A stretch of DNA of 64,000 nt from Solirhodobacter olei (lineage in GTDB: Bacteria > Pseudomonadota > Alphaproteobacteria > Rhodobacterales > Rhodobacteraceae). The position numbers and the translations under genes are program-made. The stretch covers positions 372,001-436,000 of the forward strand of contig NZ_RRYH01000002.1 of assembly GCF_004010155.1 (NCBI RefSeq), in the 5' to 3' direction. Positions within the stretch are counted from its first letter, which is position 1; every line of letters starts with the position of its first letter. The notes beneath the pieces are model-generated. The model worked only from the letters and a program-made list of their open reading frames with translations, did no database searches and was not told the DNA's origin. Below, one piece after another: positions 56,649-64,000 of the stretch.

Positions 56649-57446
56649 ATGTCCCAGCGCCTTCCAACCTATTTCATCTCGCATGGCGGCGGGCCCTGGC
56701 CCTGGCTGCCGCAGATGCGCGCCCAGTTCGTGAACCTCGAGGCCTCGCTGAAGCGGATGGTGGAGGATCTCGACGCGCCCCCGAAGGCCGTCTTGATGAT
56801 CTCCGGCCATTGGGAGGGGCCCGACTTCGCCGTCATGGCCGCGCCGAAGCCGCCGATGGTCTACGACTACCACGGCTTCCCGGAAGAGACCTACCATATC
56901 GTCTACCCCGCCCCCGGCGCCCCCGATCTCGCCCGCCGCACGGTCGAGCTTCTTGAGGCCGCGGGCCTGCCGACTCACCTCGACACCACGCAGGGCTTCG
57001 ATCACGGCACCTTCGCGCCGCTTGCGATCATGTATCCGGAGGCCGACGTGCCGGTCTTCCAGATCTCGCTGAAGAATGGCTACGACCCGGCGGAGCATTT
57101 CGCCCTCGGCCGCGCGCTCGCGCCCTTGCGCGAGGAAGGCGTGCTGATCGTCGGCTCCGGCCTCAGCTACCATAACCTGCGCCTCTTCGGCCCGCAGGCG
57201 AAGGTGCCGTCGGAGGCTTTCGACGCCTGGTTGGGCGAGACCCTCGCCAAGGCCCCGGAGGCCCGGACCGAGGCGCTGATCCATTGGGAAGACGCCCCCT
57301 ACGCCCGCGTCTGCCACAAGGAGGAGGATCACCTCGTCCCCCTCTTCACCGCGCTCGGCGCGGCAGAGGGCGACGCGGCAACCCGCGTCTACCATGACGT
57401 CGATCTCTTCGGCGGCGTGACGGCGTCAAGCTACCGCTTCGGCTGA
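56649..57446 (+). CDS. DODA-type extradiol ring-cleavage dioxygenase (LigB-like, YgiD group)
   Basis: 265-residue class III dioxygenase. The metal-binding His are His12 (YFISHGGGP), His54 (ISGHWEG) and His175 (GLSYHNL), with His119 (GFDHGTFAPL) as acid/base. E. coli YgiD opens DOPA; the natural substrate of most bacterial homologues is a catechol. GGAGAGGCC precedes the ATG. Its last 16 bases overlap the 3' end of the convergent amidase gene, so both reading frames share DNA at 57431-57446. Confidence 0.92.
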   Translation: MSQRLPTYFISHGGGPWPWLPQMRAQFVNLEASLKRMVEDLDAPPKAVLMISGHWEGPDFAVMAAPKPPMVYDYHGFPEETYHIVYPAPGAPDLARRTVELLEAAGLPTHLDTTQGFDHGTFAPLAIMYPEADVPVFQISLKNGYDPAEHFALGRALAPLREEGVLIVGSGLSYHNLRLFGPQAKVPSEAFDAWLGETLAKAPEARTEALIHWEDAPYARVCHKEEDHLVPLFTALGAAEGDAATRVYHDVDLFGGVTASSYRFG

Positions 57447-58936
57447 TCCATCAGAAAGCCCGGCGCCTCCAACAGCGGGGGCGCCGCCTTCAGCGCGGCC
57501 AGATCCACCCGCGGCGCGCCAAGGCTGGCATCGCCAGCGAAAGCCGCCTCGATCTCCGCCGCCACGGCCAGAACGCCCAGATCGTCGTTCCGCCGCCCGA
57601 CGATCTGCAACCCGAAGGGCAGCCCCTTCTCGTCCCGCCCCATCGGGATCGAGATCGAGGGATGCCCGGCCAGCGTCGAGGCATAGGCCATCGCCAGCCA
57701 GTGGTAATAGGTCTTCGTCGCCACCCCGTCGATTTCGGTGGGATAGAGCTCGTGCCAGTCGCGCGGGCTGATCGTCACCGCCGGGCAGATCACATAGTCC
57801 CATTCGGCAAAGAACGCCTGCCAGCGCCGGTAATAGTCGGAATGCGCCGCCGTCGCCCGGGCGATGTCGAGCGCGGAGTAGCCCAGGCCCTCGGCCACGT
57901 TCGCCCGGATGTTCGGGCCGAAGACACCCGGTTGCTGTTCCACGTTGGCATGGTGGCTGACGAGGAAGGAAAGCCCGCGCAGCACCGCGAAGATGCGGTC
58001 GGCGTCGTGGCAGTCGGGCGCGGTCTCCTCCGCCCGCCCGAAAAGCGGCGCCAGCGCCTCCGCCCGGGCGCGGAAGGCGCGCCGCACGATGCTCTCGGTC
58101 GGGGCAAACCCGTAATCCTCCGTCAGCGCCACCCGGGCCGAGGACAGGTCCCGCCGCGGCAGCCGCCCGAACCCCTCCGGCGCCCAGATCGTCTGCCCGC
58201 CGACCACTGCGCAATAGGGATCGCGCCCATCCGCCCGCGCCATGACCGACAGCATCAGCGCCGCATCCGCCACCGTCCGCCCCATCGGGCCGGAGGTCGA
58301 AAGCGGCAGCGTCGCCGTCCCGCTGTCGGGGCTTGGCACCACGCCCGGCGAGGGGCGGAAGCCCACCACGCCGCAGAACGCCGCCGGGTTGCGCAGGCTG
58401 CCGCCCATGTCAGACCCGGTGGCCAGCGGCGCCATCCCGCAGGCCAGCATCGCGGCCGAACCGCCGGACGATCCCGCCGCGCTCCGCGTCACGTCATGCG
58501 GGTTGGCGGTCACGCCATAAACCTTGTTGATCGTGTTCGCGCCTGCGCTGAACTCCGGCACGTTGGTCTTGCCGAAGACCACCCCGCCCGCCCCGCGCAG
58601 CCCAGTGACGATCGGATCGTCGGCCTCCGCGATGTTGTCGCGGTAGAGCGTGCAGCCATAGGTCGTGGGCAACCCCGCCACGTCGGTCATGTCCTTCACC
58701 CCGACCGGCAGGCCATGCAGCGGCCCGAGCGGCGCGCCCTTGGCCACCGCCGCCTCGGCGGCCCGCGCCTCGGCCAGCACGGCCTCTCGATCCATCGCCA
58801 CAACGGCGTTCACCGCCGGGTTCACCGCGTCAAAGCGCGCGAGGCAGGCCTCGGCCAGCTCCACCGGCGACAGCGCCCGGCGCCCGATCAGGTCGCGGGC
58901 GGCGATGGCGGAAAGATCGGCGGGATCGGTCGTCAT
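57431..58936 (-). CDS. Amidase (amidase signature family)
   Basis: 501-residue Ser-cisSer-Lys hydrolase. The triad is Lys81 (VGVKDMTD), Ser156 (AAGSSGGSAA) and Ser180 (GSDMGGSLRNPA). It is not GatA-like in context, as gatB and gatC are absent. It may hydrolyse an amide or carbamoyl group of an amino acid derivative. GGAG lies 8 bases before the ATG at 58936. It is the last gene of the ggt operon. Its 3' end overlaps the dioxygenase gene on the other strand by 16 bp. Confidence 0.9.
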   Translation of the reverse strand: MTTDPADLSAIAARDLIGRRALSPVELAEACLARFDAVNPAVNAVVAMDREAVLAEARAAEAAVAKGAPLGPLHGLPVGVKDMTDVAGLPTTYGCTLYRDNIAEADDPIVTGLRGAGGVVFGKTNVPEFSAGANTINKVYGVTANPHDVTRSAAGSSGGSAAMLACGMAPLATGSDMGGSLRNPAAFCGVVGFRPSPGVVPSPDSGTATLPLSTSGPMGRTVADAALMLSVMARADGRDPYCAVVGGQTIWAPEGFGRLPRRDLSSARVALTEDYGFAPTESIVRRAFRARAEALAPLFGRAEETAPDCHDADRIFAVLRGLSFLVSHHANVEQQPGVFGPNIRANVAEGLGYSALDIARATAAHSDYYRRWQAFFAEWDYVICPAVTISPRDWHELYPTEIDGVATKTYYHWLAMAYASTLAGHPSISIPMGRDEKGLPFGLQIVGRRNDDLGVLAVAAEIEAAFAGDASLGAPRVDLAALKAAPPLLEAPGFLMDQPKR

Positions 58937-58950
58937 GCGGGAAACTCCGG

Positions 58951-60171
58951 TCAGAGGATGGCGGCAGGCGAAAGCGCGGGCACCGGCGCGCGGCCGGTGG
59001 TGATCTCTTCGCCGAGAAGCGCGGCGGTGGTGGGGCCCAGCGTGAACCCCTGATGCCCATGGCCGAAATGAAGCCAGAGGCCCGGCACCCCCGGCGCCGG
59101 CCCCGCCATCGGCAGCATCCCCGGCAGGCAGGGCCGCGTGCCCATCCAGGGCTCCGCCTCCACCGGCTGGCCGAGATCGAGAAGCGACCGGATCGCCGCC
59201 TCCGACCGGGTGATCTGCTGGCTGCGCTTCGGCGCGCCCGGCCGGGCGATCTCCGCCCCCGTCAGCACCCTCAGCCCGTCGCGCATCGGCGAGACGACGG
59301 TGCCGGTTGCCTCGTCCACCACCGGCGCCCCCAGATTGGCACCGCCCGCGAAATGCCGGTGATAGCCCCGCTTCAGCACCATCGGCACCCGGATCCCGAA
59401 ACGCTGCAGGAACGTGGCGGACCACGGCCCCAGCGCCACCACGCAGTGCGCGGCCTCCACCTCGCCCAGCCGCCAGCCCGCCCCGGCCCGCGCCAGCTCC
59501 GTGGCATCACTCCTGACGATCCGCCCGCCCCGCCGCTCGAACAGCGCGGCATAGGCCGCGACGAGCCCGCCCGGGTCGGCACAGCTCCACGCCCCTTGCC
59601 ACTGCACGGCCCCGGCAAGCGCGCCGGTCAGCCCCGGCTCGGCCGCACGCAGCGCAGCGCCCTCCAGCAGCCGCATCCGCAGGCCATAGGCCCGCGCCAT
59701 CCGTTCCGCGTCCCGCGCCGCGGCCTCGAAGGCCGCCGCCTCCCGCGCCACCGCAAGATAGCCGCCGCGCCGGATCAGGTTTCCCGCCCCGGCCGCCTCG
59801 ACCAGCGGCGCATGATCCTCCGTCGACCGGACCACCAGCCCCGCATAGACCCTGGAGGCCGCCGCATGCCGCGCCGGGGCCGAGGCCCGGAAATACCGCC
59901 AGAGCGCCCCCGCCTGCCCCGGCAGCCCCGCAAGCTCCCAGCGCACGCCATTGTCGCGCCCCAGGGCGATGCGCCAGAGCGCGGCGAGGCTCCGCGGCAT
60001 GGCATAGGGCTCCGCCGCCTCGCTCTGGATGATCCCGGCGTTGCCGTAGCTCGTCTCCCGCCCGGGCAGCCCGCGCTCGACCAGCACCACGTCACACCCC
60101 CGCGCCTGCAGCGCCAGCGCCGTGGCCGTTCCGACCATGCCGCCCCCGAGAACAAGAACCTCGCTCATCAT
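58951..60171 (-). CDS. D-amino-acid dehydrogenase-like FAD oxidoreductase
   Basis: 406-residue flavoprotein of the DadA/DAO family. The FAD motif is VLVLGGGMVGTATALALQARG at the N-terminus, and GHGHQGFTLGPTTAALLGEEI near the end closes the FAD site. DadA-type enzymes oxidise D-amino acids to oxo acids and pass electrons to the respiratory chain. The start overlaps closely with the M20 gene stop (TGAGATG). With ggt, the peptidase and the amidase it forms a unit for using gamma-glutamyl or D-amino-acid compounds. Confidence 0.87.
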   Translation of the reverse strand: MMSEVLVLGGGMVGTATALALQARGCDVVLVERGLPGRETSYGNAGIIQSEAAEPYAMPRSLAALWRIALGRDNGVRWELAGLPGQAGALWRYFRASAPARHAAASRVYAGLVVRSTEDHAPLVEAAGAGNLIRRGGYLAVAREAAAFEAAARDAERMARAYGLRMRLLEGAALRAAEPGLTGALAGAVQWQGAWSCADPGGLVAAYAALFERRGGRIVRSDATELARAGAGWRLGEVEAAHCVVALGPWSATFLQRFGIRVPMVLKRGYHRHFAGGANLGAPVVDEATGTVVSPMRDGLRVLTGAEIARPGAPKRSQQITRSEAAIRSLLDLGQPVEAEPWMGTRPCLPGMLPMAGPAPGVPGLWLHFGHGHQGFTLGPTTAALLGEEITTGRAPVPALSPAAIL

Positions 60172-60172
60172 C

Positions 60173-61564
60173 TCACCCCGCGCCGCCCTGTCCCGCCCCG
60201 ATGTCCCAGAAAAGACCCGTCATCATCCGCAGCGACTCCCGCGTCGAGCTGAGCAGCAGATGCTCGTCCGGCGCGTGCTGCGAGCAGCCCGGATAGGAAT
60301 GCGGCACCCAGACCGTTGGCAGGCCCAGCCCTTCCGAGAAGCACTCGTTCGGGATCGAGCCCGCCAGGTTCGGCAGAAGCGCCGGCCGCTTCCCCGTCGT
60401 CTCCGCCACCGAGGCGGCGACGCGCGCGACCCAGGGGTGATCAGGCGCCAGCCGCGTCGCGTGGAACAGCCCCCGGTCCGCCGGCACGACCTCCACCTCG
60501 CCAAAGCCCCCGGCATCGAGATGCCGCCGCAGCGCGGGCAGGATATCCTCCGGGTCCGTCCCCACCACGTAGCGCAGCTGGCAATGCGCCCGCGCCTCGC
60601 CCGAGATCGCGTTGACCGGCGCCTCCGGCACGCCGCTGGTCTGGGCGAGCACCGCGAAGGAATTCCAGCCAAAGGCCCGCTCGGACGGCGTCAGCGCCTC
60701 CTCACCCCAGTCCACGTCCACCTGCGGGCCCTCGAACCCGCCCACCGGGCAATCGGCCAGTGCTGCGCGCACCTCCGCCGTCAGGCTGGTGGGCCGCCAT
60801 TCCGGCACAAGGATCTGCCCCCGCCGGTCGGCGATCGACGCGATGGCATGCGCAAGCACCAGCGCCGGGTCCTTCAGCAGCCCGCCCCAGTTGCCCGAGT
60901 GATGCGCGCCCTCGCGATACTTCACCCGAAGGTCGAAATTCACCGCACCGCGCGACCCCATGAACAGCGTCGGCCGCTCCGGATGCAGCTTCGGCCCGTC
61001 CGAGGCGATCAGCACATCTGCCGCGAACCGCGCCCGCTCGGCCGCGAAAAGCGCGCCGAGACCGGGAGAGCCGCATTCCTCCCCCGTCTCCAGCACGATC
61101 CGGCAGTTGAAGCCAAGCCGCCCGCGCTCCGCGATCACCGCGCGGAGCGCTGCGAAGTTGATGCAATGCTGGCCCTTGTTGTCGGCCGTGCCCCGGCCGT
61201 AGACCCTGTCGCCCTCGACCACCAGCCGGAAGGGCGAAAGCCCCTCGCGCCAGCGCCCCTCCTGCGCGCGGATCACGTCGCCATGGCCGTAGATCAGCAC
61301 CGTCTCGAGGCCCGGATTCTCGATCCGCTCGGCGGCGAGGAACGGCAGCCCCGGGGCTTCCGGACGCTCGAGGATCGTGGTCGAAAACCCCATCCCCGCC
61401 AGCCGCGGCACCATCAGCTCTTGCAGGTAGCGCCGAAGCTCGGCCCGCTTTGCGGGCTCCTGGCTCTCGCTCTCCACCGCGACCATATCGCCCAGCTCGG
61501 ACAGGAACGCCCCGCCGTCGAGATAGGCCTCGATCCGCTTCAGCGCCCCGGTCCGCGTGGGCAT
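60173..61564 (-). CDS. M20-family metallopeptidase
   Basis: 463-residue zinc peptidase. Metal ligands appear in VLIYGHGDVI (His, Asp), GRGTADNKGQ (Asp) and LETGEECGS (Glu, Glu), with a dimerisation domain inserted around residues 200-340 and a final His in YPGCSQHAPDE. The family cleaves di- and tripeptides or N-acyl amino acids; this branch resembles dipeptidases of the CNDP type. Its ATG overlaps the ggt stop as TGATG, and the next gene starts right after its own stop, so it is translationally coupled on both sides. Confidence 0.92.
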   Translation of the reverse strand: MPTRTGALKRIEAYLDGGAFLSELGDMVAVESESQEPAKRAELRRYLQELMVPRLAGMGFSTTILERPEAPGLPFLAAERIENPGLETVLIYGHGDVIRAQEGRWREGLSPFRLVVEGDRVYGRGTADNKGQHCINFAALRAVIAERGRLGFNCRIVLETGEECGSPGLGALFAAERARFAADVLIASDGPKLHPERPTLFMGSRGAVNFDLRVKYREGAHHSGNWGGLLKDPALVLAHAIASIADRRGQILVPEWRPTSLTAEVRAALADCPVGGFEGPQVDVDWGEEALTPSERAFGWNSFAVLAQTSGVPEAPVNAISGEARAHCQLRYVVGTDPEDILPALRRHLDAGGFGEVEVVPADRGLFHATRLAPDHPWVARVAASVAETTGKRPALLPNLAGSIPNECFSEGLGLPTVWVPHSYPGCSQHAPDEHLLLSSTRESLRMMTGLFWDIGAGQGGAG

Positions 61565-63132
61565 CAGACGTCCTCCTCGGCCACCGCGTCGCCCCAGGGC
61601 GACATGATCTCCGTGCAGCCGGTGTTGAGCCCGCCGTCCCGCATCACACCCGCCGGGCAGGCGAAGGCATAGGGAAAGACCGTCCGCTTCGCCGTCACGA
61701 CCGGCGCGACGGCCTCCAGCGCGCCGACGACCTCCGCCGGCAGGCTCTCGTCCGCGACGATGGTGCCCCCGCCGGAATTGTCGATCCGCGGCTGGTGGAA
61801 GGCCTCCTCCAGCGTCATCCCGTAGTCGATCAGGAAGGACGACAGGTTCAGCACCGCCGGCAGGATCTTCCGCCCGCCCGAGGCGCCGATGGCGAAGCGC
61901 TGGTCGCCGATCTCGCCCAGCGTCGGGCAGACGTTCATCAGGCAGCCCTTGTCCGCGGCCAGAGAGTTCGGCCGCCCCGGCTCCGGGTCGAACCACATGA
62001 TGCCGTTGTTCATCACCAGTCCCGTCGCGGGAGAGACGACGCCAGAGCCGAAGACCGAAAGCGGCGTCTGCGTCACCGCCACCATGTTGCCCTCGCGGTC
62101 CACGACCGAGAAATGCGTGGTGCAGGCGGGGGCATTGGGCGCCTCGTGATCCCCCATCTCGCTGAAACGCCGTTCGTAGGTGGCCGACAGCGCCCGCGCC
62201 ATGGCGGCATAGCCCGCCCCGTCCGGCCGCGCCCCCGGCGTCGTTCCGGCCATAAGGCCGAGGCATTCGGCCAGGTTCGGCCCCGCCGTCAGCCCCTCGG
62301 GCGCGTGGACCACCCCGCCGTGATAGGGGACGGAGATCGCCCCCGTCGCCCGCGCCCGGTAGGCGGCAAGGTCCTCCAGCGACAGGCACCCGCCCTTGGC
62401 CTGCACGTCGGCGACCATCGCCCGCGCGATCTCGCCCTCGTAGAAGTCCCGCGCCCCTGCCTCGGCCAGCCGCGCCAGCGTTGCCGCCAGCTGGCTCTGA
62501 TCCAGCCGCTGCTGGCTCAGAGCCGTCCAGCCCGCGCCCTTGGGCCAGGTGCCCTCGTCAAGGAAAAGCGCCGCCGCATCCGAGTCGCGCGCCAGGTCGC
62601 GCGCCGCCGAACCGATCATCAGCGAGGCATACCAGTCGACGACCATCCCCTCGCGCGCCAGTTCCGCCGCCGGCGCCAGAAGCTCGCGCCAGGGCATTTT
62701 CCCATGCCGCGCATGGGCCAGTTCCACCCCGGCGACCGTCCCCGGCACGGCGATGGCCGTGGCACCCCGGATGTTGCGGTCGTCCTCCACCGCGGCCCAG
62801 GGAAAAAGGTCGGAGGCCTTGCCGCCCGGGGCCAGCGGATAGTCCCTCGGGTCGAGGCCTTTGGGAGAGCGCATCCCGAAGAACACCGTCTCCGCCCGCT
62901 GCTCGGCCGCGCGCCAGATCATCATCGCGCCGCCGCCCGCAGGCCCGCTCATCCAGGGCTCGAGGACGGACACCGCGAAAGAGGTCGCCACCGCCGCATC
63001 GACCGCGTCGCCCCCCGCGGCCAGCACCGCCGCGCCGACCTCGGCCGCCCGCCGGTGCTGGCTGGCGACCACGCCGCCCTTCGTGGCCCGCGTGGGTTTG
63101 CGGGTGATCTGGCTCTTCGAAAAACTGTGCAT
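61564..63132 (-). CDS. ggt: Gamma-glutamyltransferase
   Basis: 522-residue Ntn-hydrolase precursor that cuts itself to form two subunits. The new N-terminal nucleophile is Thr338 in CTTHFSVVDREGN, and the family loop PNSLAADKGCLMNVCPTL and the SGGRKILPAVLNL region follow. It cleaves gamma-glutamyl bonds of glutathione or gamma-glutamyl amides. No signal peptide is seen at the start (MHSFSKSQITRKPTRATKGG), so it may be cytoplasmic, unlike E. coli Ggt. Start 63132 has GGGGAGACC upstream. It heads an operon with M20 peptidase, DadA-like oxidase and amidase. Confidence 0.92.
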   Translation of the reverse strand: MHSFSKSQITRKPTRATKGGVVASQHRRAAEVGAAVLAAGGDAVDAAVATSFAVSVLEPWMSGPAGGGAMMIWRAAEQRAETVFFGMRSPKGLDPRDYPLAPGGKASDLFPWAAVEDDRNIRGATAIAVPGTVAGVELAHARHGKMPWRELLAPAAELAREGMVVDWYASLMIGSAARDLARDSDAAALFLDEGTWPKGAGWTALSQQRLDQSQLAATLARLAEAGARDFYEGEIARAMVADVQAKGGCLSLEDLAAYRARATGAISVPYHGGVVHAPEGLTAGPNLAECLGLMAGTTPGARPDGAGYAAMARALSATYERRFSEMGDHEAPNAPACTTHFSVVDREGNMVAVTQTPLSVFGSGVVSPATGLVMNNGIMWFDPEPGRPNSLAADKGCLMNVCPTLGEIGDQRFAIGASGGRKILPAVLNLSSFLIDYGMTLEEAFHQPRIDNSGGGTIVADESLPAEVVGALEAVAPVVTAKRTVFPYAFACPAGVMRDGGLNTGCTEIMSPWGDAVAEEDV

Positions 63133-63224
63133 CTCTGGTCTCCCCTGCCGCAACTAGTGACGCGGCAGAGAAGCAAAGGCAATCACCGGAGGTCGAGAAG
63201 CGAACGCCGATCGGCGCCCCCTCG

Positions 63225-63250
63225 CGTAGGGTGCGCATTCATTGCGCACC
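63225..63250 (-). repeat. 26-bp palindromic dispersed repeat, copy 4 (inverted)
   Basis: The same 26 bases as at 23101, 26984 and 30229, in the opposite orientation. It lies between the ilvD stop and the ggt start. Confidence 0.85.
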
Positions 63251-63289
63251 GCTCGCCCGCTCCCGCGGACGGAAACCGTCCCTTGGCCC

Positions 63290-64000
63290 TCAGTCCTCGA
63301 AGCGCGACACGTCCCGCACCGCGCCGCGCGCAGCAGAGGTGGTGAGCGCCGCATAGGCCTTCAGCGCGGTCGAAACCTTGCGCTTCCGGTTGGCCGGCTT
63401 GAACCCCTTCTCCGCCTGCTCGGCCCGACGCTTCGCCAGCTCCTCGGGCGAGATCGCGAGGTCCAGCTTGCGGTTCGGGATGTCGATCTCGACGATGTCG
63501 CCCGGCCGGATCAGCGCGATCGCCCCGCCTTCCGCCGCCTCGGGCGAAACATGGCCGATCGACAGCCCCGAGGTCCCGCCGGAGAAGCGCCCGTCGGTCA
63601 AGAGCGCGCAGGCTTTGCCCAGCCCCTTCGACTTCAGGTAGCTGGTGGGATAAAGCATCTCCTGCATCCCCGGGCCGCCGCGCGGGCCCTCGTAGCGGAT
63701 CACCACCACGTCGCCCGCCTTCACGTCGCCGCCGAGGATCGCCGCCACAGAGGCCTCCTGGCTCTCGTAGACCTTCGCGGGGCCCGAGAACTTCAGGATC
63801 GAGTCGTCCACGCCCGCCGTCTTCACGATGGCCCCGTCCTCGGCGATGTTGCCGTAAAGCACCGCAAGCCCGCCGTCCTGGGAGAAGGCATGTTCCTTGT
63901 CGCGGATCACGCCCTTTTCACGGTCGAGGTCCAGGTCGTCCCAGCGCATCTCCTGGCTGAAGGCCACCTGCGTCGGCACGCCGCCCGGGGCGGCCTTGAA
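63290..64000 (-). CDS. ilvD: Dihydroxy-acid dehydratase, C-terminal part (5' end outside window)
   Basis: 236 codons from the C-terminal half of IlvD, an iron-sulfur enzyme of branched-chain amino acid synthesis that dehydrates 2,3-dihydroxy-isovalerate. The sequence from [20 protein letters not shown] to the end contains [29 protein letters not shown] and [25 protein letters not shown], both strong IlvD/Edd markers, of the IlvD type. The gene continues past the right edge; the cluster Cys residues lie outside the window. Confidence 0.95.
   Translation of the reverse strand, partial: FKAAPGGVPTQVAFSQEMRWDDLDLDREKGVIRDKEHAFSQDGGLAVLYGNIAEDGAIVKTAGVDDSILKFSGPAKVYESQEASVAAILGGDVKAGDVVVIRYEGPRGGPGMQEMLYPTSYLKSKGLGKACALLTDGRFSGGTSGLSIGHVSPEAAEGGAIALIRPGDIVEIDIPNRKLDLAISPEELAKRRAEQAEKGFKPANRKRKVSTALKAYAALTTSAARGAVRDVSRFED

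Overview
The window is GC-rich and its gene families and gene order point to an alphaproteobacterium of the Rhodobacterales (Paracoccaceae/Roseobacter-type). The evidence is a DMSP lyase of the DddP type, a gene transfer agent (GTA) locus placed between mltG/fabF and cysE, a PhaR-type PHB cluster, a pyruvate dehydrogenase E1-beta with its own lipoyl domain, and TTAA-N7-TTAAC boxes like those bound by CtrA. No rRNA, CRISPR array, insertion sequence or intact prophage was seen. Both ends cut genes: a GNAT acetyltransferase on the left and ilvD on the right.

Layout. 0.5-2.8 kb: fabD-fabG-acpP on the minus strand. 2.8-4.4 kb: an ArsR-type repressor with its own operators, a START-domain partner and a MliC-like secreted protein. 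4.4-5.9 kb: rpsF-rpsR-rplI, behind an 11-bp-phased repeat array, a CtrA-type box and a sigma-70-like promoter. 6-9 kb: EamA exporter, trigger factor, tRNA-Leu, Hint protein. 9-14 kb: NAD(P)HX repair enzyme, glnB-glnA, an unknown membrane-anchored protein. 14-22.4 kb: haem N-demethylase-like protein, dddP, MFS transporter, rlmJ, clpP, LysR regulator and aminotransferase. 22.4-27 kb: phaR, phaP, phaC, phaZ. 27-33 kb: two alpha/beta hydrolases, class I aldolase, PPC protein, UPF0303 protein, AidB-like dehydrogenase. 32.7-38.7 kb: ftsB, a Na/Pi cotransporter, pdhA-pdhB-pdhC. 38.8-46 kb: cysE, the GTA remnant, mltG and fabF. 46-54.4 kb: Gfo/Idh oxidoreductase, two SorC-family regulators, an NCS1 permease and an acetoin-dehydrogenase-like operon. 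54.5-57.4 kb: transaldolase, alcohol dehydrogenase, extradiol dioxygenase. 57.4-63.1 kb: a gamma-glutamyltransferase / M20 peptidase / amino-acid oxidase / amidase operon.

The most unusual locus is the GTA cluster. Only the small terminase and the 3' end of the cluster remain. The N-terminal ATPase part of the large terminase is joined in frame to the C-terminal part of the tail 'megatron' protein, so every head, portal, capsid and most tail genes are missing. A near-consensus promoter, a CtrA-type box and a promoter-proximal terminator still sit upstream. A second unusual locus is a four-gene, stop-start-coupled operon with an E1-alpha/E1-beta fusion, a free-standing lipoyl domain, an alpha/beta hydrolase and a SorC regulator. 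It resembles an acetoin dehydrogenase whose E2 has been split in two.

Dispersed repeats include four identical 26-bp palindromic units and a 132-bp element with 16-bp perfect inverted ends. All functional calls come from reading the sequence; no database search was run.
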